Under the pieces are notes generated by a model that saw only the letters and a program-made list of their open reading frames with translations, did not search any database and was not told the DNA's origin. A stretch of 64,000 bases of DNA from Phytoactinopolyspora mesophila (GTDB taxonomy: Bacteria; Actinomycetota; Actinomycetes; Jiangellales; Jiangellaceae), in assembly GCF_010122465.1 (NCBI RefSeq), contig NZ_WLZY01000013.1, forward strand, positions 62,001-126,000, written 5' to 3'. The translations under genes and the position numbers were made by a program. Below, piece after piece: positions 34,882 through 45,131 of this stretch. Positions within the stretch are counted from its first letter, which is position 1, and every line of letters begins with the position of its first letter.

Positions 34882-35861
34882 CGGGGATGCTCTCCTGGGG
34901 TCGAAGTGGCACCGGTTGAGACAGCAACGCTCTGCCCGGTCAGGGCGAGGAACACCTCGTCGAGCGTCGGGCTGCGCAGAGCGATGTCGTCGAGAATGAC
35001 CTCGGCCGCCTCGATCGCATGAACAGCCGCGACGAGCCGGTCGGCCCCGTGGTCGACGGGAACGCTCACTCGATGAGTCGAGGCCTCGACCTGTACGTCG
35101 CCGTCGTCGAGTTGACTCAGCACCTCGGCGAGACGAGGCAAGTCGGCACGGTGACGGACGTGCGCGTCGATCACGCTGCCACCCACGCGACGCTTGAGCT
35201 CGGCAGGTGTGCCGGCGGCGACGACGCGACCCCGGTCGATGATCACGATCAGATCGGCGAGGTGGTCGGCTTCATCTAGATACTGGGTCGTCAGCAGCAC
35301 ATCCGTGCCACTGGCAACGAGTTCACGGGTCGCTTCCCACAATTCGATGCGGCTACGTGGATCGAGCCCGGTCGTCGGTTCGTCGAGCAGGAGCAGCCGC
35401 GGCTGTCCGACAAGGCTGGCGCCGAGGTCCAGCCGGCGCCTCATCCCACCGGAATAGGTCCGCACCCGCCGGTCGCCCGCATCCGTCAGGCCGAGTTGCT
35501 CCAGCAGCCGGTCCGCGCTGCGCCGAGCCGACCGGCGGTCCTGCCCGTACAGGCGTGCCACCATCTGCAGGTTCTCTCGACCCGTCATCGCCGGCTCCAC
35601 CGCGGCATATTGGCCGGCCAGGCCGATCGCTCGCCGTACCCGACCCGGGTCGCGGGCGACATCGACGCCAGCGACCCGTAGCCGGCCACTGTCGAGGCGA
35701 AGCAGCGTGGCTACAGCACGCACGAACGTGGTTTTGCCCGCGCCGTTGGGGCCGAGCACGGCCGTCACCTGACCGGCCGGGGCGACGAGGTCGAGCCCGC
35801 CGAGCGCGGTCGTCTCTCCATAACGTTTGGTGAGGCCTTCGGCCTCGATCATCGCAGTCAT
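34878..35861 (-). CDS. ABC transporter ATPase (DrrA-like)
   Basis: A 327-residue ATPase. Walker A VTAVLGPNGAGKTTFVRAVA (~33), Q loop GLAGQYAAVEPAMTGRENL, signature TYSGGMRRRLDLGASLVGQP (~138), Walker B LLLLDEPTTGLDPRSR, and H loop LLTTQYLDEAD, where Gln replaces the usual His (TTQ), common in the DrrA group. A C-terminal ~80-residue domain is also DrrA-like. The ATG at 35861 has AAGGA five bases ahead; longer frames upstream are not conserved. Downstream of a double palindromic operator. Confidence 0.92.
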   Translation of the reverse strand: MTAMIEAEGLTKRYGETTALGGLDLVAPAGQVTAVLGPNGAGKTTFVRAVATLLRLDSGRLRVAGVDVARDPGRVRRAIGLAGQYAAVEPAMTGRENLQMVARLYGQDRRSARRSADRLLEQLGLTDAGDRRVRTYSGGMRRRLDLGASLVGQPRLLLLDEPTTGLDPRSRIELWEATRELVASGTDVLLTTQYLDEADHLADLIVIIDRGRVVAAGTPAELKRRVGGSVIDAHVRHRADLPRLAEVLSQLDDGDVQVEASTHRVSVPVDHGADRLVAAVHAIEAAEVILDDIALRSPTLDEVFLALTGQSVAVSTGATSTPGEHPR

Positions 35862-35977
35862 CACAGTCCTTGGGTGAGAGCTGGGCATGGCAACCGGCCG
35901 GCGCACATCGCCCTGATCAGCCCGTGCCGCCGACGCGTTGCCTGCTCTTCCGTCCGAGCAACACTCCGCCAACGAGA

Positions 35978-36013
35978 ATATTCAAGCTTGAATATACAGT
36001 CAAGCTTGAATAT
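35978..36013. promoter_or_regulatory. Double palindromic operator upstream of the DrrAB-like operon
   Basis: ATATTCAAGCTTGAATAT (35978-35995) is a perfect 18-base palindrome. GTCAAGCTTGAATAT (35999-36013) repeats its core 18 bases further on. Two sites so spaced fit a MarR-, PadR- or TetR-type dimer repressor. The nearest regulator gene is the XRE-cupin gene on the other side, whose family usually reads different sites. Confidence 0.65.
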
Positions 36014-36045
36014 CCCGTTGCCTCGAACTGGCAGCTGTTCGCGGA

Positions 36046-36633
36046 CTACTGAGCCGGCTTCGGGCGGGCCCGGATGTGGATACGTTCCCCTTGGGCGCCG
36101 AACAAGCTGAGCACCTCGACGGGGCCGGCGCCGGTGGAACCGAACCAGTGGGGTGTGTGGGTATCGAACTCCGCAACCTCACCGGGACCAAGGGTGAGGT
36201 CGTGCTCGGCGAGGATGACGCGGAGCCTGCCACTGAGGACATACAGCCATTCGTACCCAGCGTGCGTACGCAGGTAGGGATCACTCTCACTGGCGGGAAT
36301 AGTCACCTTGTACGCCTGCGGCTCACTGTGATGGCGCGACAGCGGCACGAACACGCGCCCCTCGGCCCTACTGGATCGCAACGGCACACGCGGATCTTGA
36401 ACCCGCGGCGGGGCAACGATCTCGTCCAGCGGCACCGCCAGCACGGCCGCGATGGGTAGCAGCAGGTCGAGACTGGGCTTGCGCTGGCCGCGCTCCAGCC
36501 GGGAGATCGTACTCTTCGAGATACCGGTCTGGGCGCTCAGATCGGCCAGCGAGATGTTCTTCTTCGCACGGATACGCTGCAGCCGGGCCCCGATCTTCTC
36601 CAAGCTAGCGGCGATCGCGGGCGTTGCACTCAC
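36046..36633 (-). CDS. XRE-family regulator with C-terminal cupin
   Basis: A 195-residue protein. The helix-turn-helix IGARLQRIRAKKNISLADLS and GISKSTISRLERGQRKPSLD lies near residues 12-55. A single cupin barrel follows (~95-185: HAGYEWLYVLSGRLRVILAE, LGPGEVAEFDTHTPHWFGST). The cupin keeps His and Glu residues expected to hold a metal or small ligand. The GTG at 36633 was chosen because upstream codons are not conserved; an ATG at 36702 is the longer option. It is divergent from the MFS gene that follows and probably controls that gene. Confidence 0.88.
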   Translation of the reverse strand: MSATPAIAASLEKIGARLQRIRAKKNISLADLSAQTGISKSTISRLERGQRKPSLDLLLPIAAVLAVPLDEIVAPPRVQDPRVPLRSSRAEGRVFVPLSRHHSEPQAYKVTIPASESDPYLRTHAGYEWLYVLSGRLRVILAEHDLTLGPGEVAEFDTHTPHWFGSTGAGPVEVLSLFGAQGERIHIRARPKPAQ

Positions 36634-36725
36634 AGACCCATGCAAACAGAATCGTCCCTGTTTTGGCAACGAATTTCCCGAATACCGCGACATGAGTGAC
36701 ACGGTGATCGCGGAGGTTGAGCCAT

Positions 36726-38170
36726 ATGGACAAGACAGCGCAGGACTTGCTGATCAGCAGCCGCAGTCGGGAACGTGCCGCGTTCGGGGCGTTGATCATC
36801 GTGCAAGCAACCCTGATCTTCACGATCGCGCTGATCACCGTGCCGCTTCCCCAGATAGGGCGGGAGTTCGATCTGACATCCGCGGAACTGCTGCTGGCGC
36901 TGGCCGCGTATGGGCTACCGTTCAGCGGCCTGCTGCTGTTCGGGGGTCGCCTTGCCGATCGATACGGCGGAAGGCACATGTTCACCGTCGGACTTCTCAT
37001 CTTCGGCTTGGCGTCAGCGATCGCATCGTTGTCGCCCAGCTTTGAAGTCCTCGTCGCCATGAGATTCGCTCAGGGCGTTGGCGGCGCTTTAACGGCGCCG
37101 GCCGCTATGGCGGTGCTGCGTTCGCTGTTCCCCGAGCCAGCCGCCTTTGGCCGGGCGATGGCCACCTGGGGCGGGGTATCCGTCCTCGGCGCCGTGATGG
37201 GCTTCGTCGTATCAGGAATCGCGACAAACTGGATCTCGTGGCGATGGATGTTCGCCGTCCCCCTGATCGTCGCGCTCATCGGCCTGACGAGCGCGCGCAG
37301 CTTGTTGCCGGCCGGCGCGAGTGATCGTGCCGCGCGGCCGGCATTGGACCCGCTGGGCGCCATCCTGGCCACCGTTGGCATTTCGTTGACAAGTCTGGCC
37401 CTGATCTTCACCGGCGATCATGCATGGTCGTCGAACACGGTGCGATTTCCGCTTGGGCTTGGCCTCATCCTGCTCGCCATCTTCGTCGTCGTTTTGAGCG
37501 TCACGTGCGCGATCCGCTCCTGCCGCCGGGATTCCTAGGTCAGCCACAGCGTTTGTCGGGCCTGACCGGCATGTTCCTCGCCGCAGCAGGCTCAGGAGTC
37601 GTCAACTTCGTGCTGGCTATCTATCTGCAACAGGTCCTGGACTGGTCCCCCTTGATGACGGCGATCTCCTTCCTGCCGTTCGCGATCGCGCTGATCGGCG
37701 TCGGCCAGGTCGCCGCTCGAATCATCGCAAGGTTCGGCCCCATCGCTGTCACGGCCGCAGGCCTGCTGACCGCTGCGGCGGGGTTGGGGCTGCTCGTCAG
37801 GATTGACCACGACACGACCTACGCGTTGGGACTAGTTCCGGGCCTTGTCCTCGTCGCCATCGGCATTGCACTCGCGTTCTCCGGCTCGGCGGTGCTTTCG
37901 ACCGCCGATGTCCCCCAGCGCCAGGCTGGACTGGCCGGTGGCGTCATGAACACCGCGATGGAGCTGGGCCCGACCGTTGGCCTCGCCGCACTCATGGCCG
38001 TGGCCGCAAGCCAAGTGGACCCCGTCGCGGGATACGGCTGGGCGTTCGGCACGGCGGCCGTCGCCTTCGTCGGCGCGGCTTTGCTCATGCTGCTGCCGAC
38101 CAAGACGCGCCGAGATAGAACACAGGGAGGGGAGCCAGCAGACACAGAAATCCGGCACCGTCAGCCATGA
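36726..38170 (+). pseudogene. MFS drug:H+ antiporter gene with a frameshift
   Basis: A 14-helix-type major facilitator in two frames. The first part (from ATG 36726, GGAGG nine bases ahead) has RVPLPQIG-like start VPLPQIGREFDLTSAELLLA, GGRLADRYGGRHMFTVGL (motif A) and VAMRFAQGVGGALTAPAAMA, and runs to a stop at 37536-37538. The second frame picks up the family sequence around 37500 (FERHVRDPLLPPGFLGQPQR) and continues through six more helices to 38170. Loss of two bases or gain of one near GTCGTCGTTTTGAG (37486-37499) would explain it. Probably inactive, unless it is a base-calling error. Divergent from an XRE-cupin regulator. Confidence 0.82.
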
Positions 38171-38223
38171 CACCATGGTTCGCGACGCCGCCCTGCCAAC
38201 AGCTCCGCGCCGGGTGCCGGCCG

Positions 38224-38598
38224 TCAACTGGGAGCCAGGTCCATCCGGAGAAACTCGGTAATACGGAGCAGCCTCGGCGGACGTGCCGCGTCATCAGGCA
38301 GGGCGCGCGACGCCTCGGCCTCCCCGACAAGGCGAGGGGCGACGAGCTCCACCTCCCGCCCGGCGACCAGGAGCCGCGCACCGTCGGCCGCCAGCACGTT
38401 CCGCACCCAATCCGAGCCCGCCCCATACACCAGCACGAACATGTACCCGCCGTCGATCGGATGTGCATCGAGCGGCGTACGGTACGTCGCTCCAGATGTA
38501 CGACCGACGTGCGTCAGCACCGGCCATCGCCCGCTCGCGATCGCCCGTGGGTTGAACACCCGCTTGTTCACGTGCCCCCACCACTTCGGCATCGGCAT
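38224..38598 (-). CDS. Deazaflavin (F420)-dependent nitroreductase family protein
   Basis: A 124-residue protein of the DUF385/Ddn family, small split-barrel enzymes that use F420H2 or bind flavins and lipids. Family marks: N-terminal WWGHVNKRVFNPRAIASGRW, then VLTHVGRTSGATYRTPLDAH, YMFVLVYGAGSDWVRNVLAA and the ELVAPRLV strand. The ATG at 38598 has GGAGGGA upstream. Twin palindromes lie about 80-110 bases upstream of the start. Role unknown, possibly reduction of a quinone or xenobiotic. Confidence 0.88.
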   Translation of the reverse strand: MPMPKWWGHVNKRVFNPRAIASGRWPVLTHVGRTSGATYRTPLDAHPIDGGYMFVLVYGAGSDWVRNVLAADGARLLVAGREVELVAPRLVGEAEASRALPDDAARPPRLLRITEFLRMDLAPS

Positions 38599-38678
38599 GG
38601 CGCTCCCTCCATCTCCTTTGCGCCGGTGTGATGCCCTTAAGCCCAACACGCATTTCGCGCCGCCTATGCACCGGCCGA

Positions 38679-38712
38679 CTTACACCTGTAAGAATGGCCT
38701 TACGCCCGTAAG
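38679..38712. promoter_or_regulatory. Twin CTTAC-N4-GTAAG palindromes
   Basis: CTTACACCTGTAAG (38679-38692) and CTTACGCCCGTAAG (38699-38712) are two matching palindromes 20 bases apart, the arrangement of a TetR-type operator with two dimers. They lie between the F420-type gene (minus) and the AraC-type gene (plus). The regulator is not evident. Confidence 0.6.
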
Positions 38713-38869
38713 ATTGTCAAGAGACTTCCGTTGTGCCTGGCCGGGTAGCGTGACCTTCCGATCCGCTCGACTCTCCACCTGGGCCCGTGTCCAGGCGCAG
38801 CAGCCGGTTCCGATACCGACAGGCAAAGGACGCTAGGCCCCTCTCCGCCGACATGGCATCATCGGGGGT

Positions 38870-39313
38870 GTGACCAGCGATCCTGCTACCGAGCAGCGTC
38901 TGCGCGACCTCGCGCGACTGCGCCGCGTTCGCGACCGGATCGACCGGGAGTACGCACAGCCGCTGGACGTCGAGGCGCTCGCCCGTGGCGTGAACATGTC
39001 GGCAGGGCATCTCAGCCGTCAGTTCCGGGCAGCGTACGGCGAGTCGCCGTACAGCTACCTCATGACACGGCGGATCGAGCGTGCGATGGCGCTGCTACGG
39101 CGCGGCGACCTCAGCGTCACCGAGATCTGTTTCAGCGTCGGTTGCTCGTCGCTGGGGACCTTCAGCACGCGTTTCACCGAATTGGTCGGCATGCCGCCTA
39201 GTGCCTACCGGCGCCAGTCGGTGAGCGCGACAGCGGGAATTCCGCCGTGCATCGCCAAACAAGTCACCAGGCCGATCAGGAATCGAGAAGCGCTCACCTC
39301 CAGCCGCAGCTAG
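38870..39313 (+). CDS. AraC-family transcriptional regulator (DNA-binding domain only)
   Basis: A 147-residue protein made of two helix-turn-helix units: PLDVEALARGVNMSAGHLSR QFRAAYGESP (~28-58) and LSVTEICFSVGCSSLGTFST RFTELVGMPPSAYRR (~80-115). No sensor domain is present, as in SoxS/MarA-size activators. It begins with GTG at 38870. It stands just upstream of a VOC gene and a UvrA-like gene on the same strand, a grouping I have seen often in actinobacteria, and probably controls them. Confidence 0.9.
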   Translation: MTSDPATEQRLRDLARLRRVRDRIDREYAQPLDVEALARGVNMSAGHLSRQFRAAYGESPYSYLMTRRIERAMALLRRGDLSVTEICFSVGCSSLGTFSTRFTELVGMPPSAYRRQSVSATAGIPPCIAKQVTRPIRNREALTSSRS

Positions 39314-39323
39314 CGTGACTGGC

Positions 39324-39734
39324 ATGGACATCATCATCAACGCGAGTTTCCTGCCGCATGACGACCCGGACGCCTCGATGGCGTTCTACCGCGACGCACT
39401 CGGCTTCGAGGTCCGCAAGGACGTCGGATACGAAGGGATGCGCTGGATCACCGTCGGTCCGCCCGGCCGGCCAGAGATGAACATCGTGCTGACGCCGCCG
39501 GCCGCCGATTCCGGCATCACCGACGACGAGCGCCGCACGATCGCCGAAATGATGGCCAAGGGCACGTATGCCGGCATCATGCTGGCCACCTCCGATGTCG
39601 ACGGCGTCTTCGATCGAGTACAGGCCAGCGGTGCCGAGGTCATGCAAGAGCCCACCGACCAGCCCTGGGGCGCTCGCGACTGCGCGTTCCGTGACCCCGC
39701 CGGCAACACGGTCCGCATCCAGCAACTGACCTGA
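39324..39734 (+). CDS. VOC-superfamily (glyoxalase/bleomycin-resistance-like) protein
   Basis: A 136-residue single-domain VOC protein: INASFLPHDDPDASMAFYRD start, DVGYEGMRWITVGPPGRPEM, the second module VDGVFDRVQASGAEVMQEPT, and the C-terminal CAFRDPAGNTVRIQQ. The first usual metal His is replaced (LPHDDPD), so metal binding is uncertain. Lies ten bases after the AraC-type regulator and is probably its target. An ATG (39324) and an upstream GTG (39315) are both possible starts. Substrate unknown. Confidence 0.88.
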   Translation: MDIIINASFLPHDDPDASMAFYRDALGFEVRKDVGYEGMRWITVGPPGRPEMNIVLTPPAADSGITDDERRTIAEMMAKGTYAGIMLATSDVDGVFDRVQASGAEVMQEPTDQPWGARDCAFRDPAGNTVRIQQLT

Positions 39735-39816
39735 GCCGGCTGAGCCCGCGAAGTCGGCTCTGAATGACAGACCGAGCCGAGAGCCACCAAAAGACGAGCG
39801 ACCCTAAGATGACCCC

Positions 39817-40092
39817 ATGGTCGAGGTCAAAGGTCTCAGGGGCGAGTCGCTGTTCTTCGACGGAGCGACACTGTGCAAGTTCCGCCACAACGGCAATGAC
39901 GAGGCGGCACGTAACCCTGTCTCGACGTACCGCGAAGTGCAGGTCAAACACAAGCCGGGAAAGCGCGGGAAAGAAGGTAGGTACGACGTCATCGTTGCGA
40001 TGTCGTCATTGATGTCTCTATCGATTCCCGAGTCCGAGAAGCCGGCACTCGACGAACTCATCGGCGCGCTCCGAGCGTCGCGCACGGAGTGA
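39817..40092 (+). CDS. Small hypothetical protein (91 residues)
   Basis: A short basic-to-neutral protein (VEVKGLRGESLFFDGATLCK; STYREVQVKHKPGKRGKEGR; IPESEKPALDELIGALRASR). The mixed beta start followed by one C-terminal helix is reminiscent of small PH-like domains, but I do not recognise the family. Its stop overlaps the region just before the UvrA-like gene by a few bases in another frame, so it is likely in the same transcript. Function unknown. Confidence 0.6.
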   Translation: MVEVKGLRGESLFFDGATLCKFRHNGNDEAARNPVSTYREVQVKHKPGKRGKEGRYDVIVAMSSLMSLSIPESEKPALDELIGALRASRTE

Positions 40093-40139
40093 GCAACCAC
40101 GATGAGCCGCCTGCTGCAGCGGTGGCCAAGGAGACACAT

Positions 40140-42500
<2,361 letters not shown>

Positions 42501-42641
42501 CGCGGGGACGTGGCGTGCGCCGGCCGTTGTCGCTGCCGTGCATGCCTAGGTCGGCAGCAGGACTCCTTCGATGTCACACCCGGGCGGACTGTCTCGTCTC
42601 AGTTCCAGAGACGGGTTCCGAAGATCAGAAGGTGATGGTTC

Positions 42642-43574
42642 ATGCGGATCTTCGTGGCAGGCGGGTCCGGAACACTGGGGCGGCGGCTAGTGCCGTTACT
42701 CGTCGCACGAGGCCACCAGGTGACGGCTACGACGACGAGCCCCGGCAAGCTGGACTTGCTGCGGCAGATGGGCGCCCACGCGGTCGTCATGAACGGCTTG
42801 GACGCGATGTCGGTTGGCGAGACGGTGGCGTCGGCCGGGCCGGACGTGATCGTGCACCAGATGACCGCACTTTCGATGGCGCACGCGGGCAAGCCGGATC
42901 TGAAACACCCTGACCGCTGGGCCGCCACCAACAACCGACTCCGCACCGAGGCGACGGATCACCTGCTGGGCGCCGCGGCGGCGACTGGCGTGTCCCACGT
43001 GGTAGCGCAGAGCATGGCCAACTGGTACGGCGGCCCCGAGCATGGGCGGGTGATCGAAGCGGATCCATTGCCGCCGGAGGAGGTCGCTCCGAAGATGCGC
43101 AAGTCGGTGGAAGCGCTGCGCTACGTGGAAGACAGGGTCGCCAAGGCTAACGGCGTGGTCCTGCGATATGGACCGTTCTACGGGCCCGGCGCCACCGACC
43201 ATGTCCTCGACCTCGTGCATAGGCGGAAGTTCCCGCTCGTCGGCCGCGGCGCCGGCTATTTCTCCTGGGTGCATATCGACGACGCGGCCAGCGCTACCGT
43301 CCTAGCTATGGAGCAGAAGGCGAACGGCGTATTCAACATCGTCGACGACGATCCAGCTCCTGTTGGCGAATGGCTGCTCCATGTGGCCGCGTGTGCGGGA
43401 GCGAAGCGGCCGGTGCGCGTGCCAAAGTGGCTGGCCCGACTGCTGGCCGGGGAGATAGCGGTGAAGATGATGACCGATGGGCGCGCATTCTCCAACGCCA
43501 AAGCCAAGCGAGAACTCGGCTGGCAGCTGCGTTATCCCTCATGGCGCGAAGGTTTCAAGGAAGAGCTGGCATGA
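42642..43574 (+). CDS. NAD(P)-dependent epimerase/dehydratase (extended SDR)
   Basis: A 310-residue Rossmann enzyme. Cofactor loop RIFVAGGSGTLGRRLVPLLV at the N-terminus, VIVHQMTALSMAH for the second strand, and VAQSMANWYGG in place of the usual YxxxK catalytic stretch. VLRYGPFYGPGATD and YFSWVHIDDAASATVLAMEQ follow, and NIVDDDPAPVGEWLLHVAAC near the end. The catalytic Tyr-Lys pair is not clear, so it may be an atypical member. Its stop overlaps the ATG of a SigJ-like sigma gene, a pairing common in actinobacteria where the sigma factor controls its neighbour. Confidence 0.9.
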   Translation: MRIFVAGGSGTLGRRLVPLLVARGHQVTATTTSPGKLDLLRQMGAHAVVMNGLDAMSVGETVASAGPDVIVHQMTALSMAHAGKPDLKHPDRWAATNNRLRTEATDHLLGAAAATGVSHVVAQSMANWYGGPEHGRVIEADPLPPEEVAPKMRKSVEALRYVEDRVAKANGVVLRYGPFYGPGATDHVLDLVHRRKFPLVGRGAGYFSWVHIDDAASATVLAMEQKANGVFNIVDDDPAPVGEWLLHVAACAGAKRPVRVPKWLARLLAGEIAVKMMTDGRAFSNAKAKRELGWQLRYPSWREGFKEELA

Positions 43575-44494
43575 CCCGGACCGAGGAGTTCGAAGAGCTG
43601 CGACCGATGCTGTTCTCGATCGCCTACCGGATCCTGGGGAGCGTCAGCGAAGCTGAGGACGCCGTCCAGGAGACGTGGCTTCGGTTCGAGACCTCCTCGA
43701 CGCTGCCCACGTCCACCAAGGCATTCCTCTCCGCCGTCGTGACGCGAATATCCATCGACGTACTGCGATCGGCGCGCTTCCAGCGAGAGAAGTACGTCGG
43801 CCAATGGCTCCCCGAGCCACTGCTCGACGACCCCTACGAAGATCCAGAGCGGTCCGCGGAACTAGCCGACTCGGTGTCGATGGCGGCCCTGTTACTGCTC
43901 GAGCGGCTCAGCCCGCTCGAACGCGCGGTGTTCGTGCTGCGCGAGGTATTCGGATTCGGCTTTGCCGAGATCGCGTCGGCGGTAGACCGGTCGGAGGCAG
44001 CGTGCCGCCAGCTCGCGGTACGGGCGCGCCGCCACATGGACGAGGGGCGCCCTCGATTCGAGGCGGACCGCCGGGAGCGGATGGAGCTGGCCGCACGGTT
44101 CTTCGACGCACTACGAGAGGGCGACGTCGACGGCCTTCGCCAACTGCTCGCCGCCGACGTCCAGGCGGTCGGCGACGGCGGCGGCAAAGCCCCGCAGCTG
44201 CCCAAGAGCATCGTCGGCGCCGACAACGTGGCCCGGGTTCTCACCTCGGGCTTCGCCCGGCTCGACGAACTCGGAGTGACCTTGGAGCTACGCGAGATGA
44301 ACGGTCAGCCGGGCGCGATCTTCCGTGATAGGGAGAACAAGGTGATCAACACCATGTCGGTCGACATACTTGACGGGCGGATCCAGATGATCCGCTCGGT
44401 GATCAACCCCGACAAGCTCGGCCACATCGGTCCAGTCGGGGACGCTTGGGCACTCGCCCGTCAGGCCAGACAAACGCGCAGATCGACGGGCTAA
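43571..44494 (+). CDS. ECF sigma factor, SigJ-like with SnoaL-type C-terminal domain
   Basis: A 307-residue sigma-70 family factor of the ECF41/SigJ kind. Region 2: LRPMLFSIAYRILGSVSEAE DAVQETWLRF (~9-38). Region 4: LLERLSPLERAVFVLREVFG and AEIASAVDRSEAACRQLAVR (~110-155). A ~150-residue SnoaL-like domain follows (MELAARFFDALREGDVDGLR; INTMSVDILDGRIQMIRSVI) that in this group tunes activity in place of an anti-sigma factor. It is translated with the preceding epimerase gene (ATGA overlap). Such factors usually transcribe the adjacent oxidoreductase gene. Confidence 0.92.
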   Translation: MTRTEEFEELRPMLFSIAYRILGSVSEAEDAVQETWLRFETSSTLPTSTKAFLSAVVTRISIDVLRSARFQREKYVGQWLPEPLLDDPYEDPERSAELADSVSMAALLLLERLSPLERAVFVLREVFGFGFAEIASAVDRSEAACRQLAVRARRHMDEGRPRFEADRRERMELAARFFDALREGDVDGLRQLLAADVQAVGDGGGKAPQLPKSIVGADNVARVLTSGFARLDELGVTLELREMNGQPGAIFRDRENKVINTMSVDILDGRIQMIRSVINPDKLGHIGPVGDAWALARQARQTRRSTG

Positions 44495-44560
44495 AACCGC
44501 AGAAGCTGCGACGTCTTCAGGCGGTAGACAAGACCCGGCCTGCGCGAGAACGGAACATAT

Positions 44561-44851
44561 TCAGAAGTCGTGGGCGGCCGCGGGCGGATGGGCAGCACCG
44601 ATCCGGCGCAGATGAATCTGCCGGCTGAGCCGGATCAGCGGACGGATCAGCAGCTCGATACTCCCGGCGAGGAAGCACCACGTGCCGACCGTGGTCCATG
44701 CCTCGGAGAAGAACATGATGCTACCGACGATGAACCAGACGGCGATAAGGATGTCGTTGACGATGCTGGCTGCCTCGTAGCGCTGCCGGATGACGAGTTC
44801 ATCATGGCCGATCCGGATCGACAGCTCCGACTTCTTCTCCTTGTCAGACAC
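44561..44851 (-). CDS. YrhK-family small membrane protein
   Basis: A 96-residue protein: a polar N-terminus (SELSIRIGHDELVIRQRYEA), two membrane helices (IVNDILIAVWFIVGSIMFFS; TVGTWCFLAGSIELLIRPLI) and the RLSRQIHLRR end typical of the YrhK domain. The function of this domain is unknown. Separate gene, convergent with the sigma factor gene. Confidence 0.85.
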   Translation of the reverse strand: MSDKEKKSELSIRIGHDELVIRQRYEAASIVNDILIAVWFIVGSIMFFSEAWTTVGTWCFLAGSIELLIRPLIRLSRQIHLRRIGAAHPPAAAHDF

Positions 44852-44860
44852 GCTCCGAAC

Positions 44861-45131
44861 CTAACCAACGGACGCGTCACCGCGCTCGGCATTCACGACG
44901 TACCACATCGCCAACACCGGAGACGGCGCGCTCGAGTGGAGCAACGTGACCACCCGCCAGGCTGCCCGCACGTTGCTGGCCGAGCGGCCGGACATGTCGA
45001 GCTGGCGCGCGTCCTGCCTTCGCTGTCGACCACGGAGTCGGGCCAGTCGACTCGAGATCATTCCAATATTCCATGGAATGACGTTACTATGAAGCCGTTG
45101 GTTCTCGGTCGTTGACAGCGGAGGTGGATCC
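44861..45131. promoter_or_regulatory. Upstream region of the sulfur operon, with ATTCCATGGAAT operator
   Basis: A 280-base gap. Near its end CATTCC-N10-GGAATG (45058-45079) encloses ATTCCATGGAAT (45068-45079), a perfect palindrome about 50 bases before the MBL-rhodanese start. It is a likely site for the ArsR-type regulator encoded at the end of that operon. The left part (about 44905-45035) reads TYHIANTGDGALEWSNVTTR in one frame without a proper start or stop and may be a decayed gene. Confidence 0.5.
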
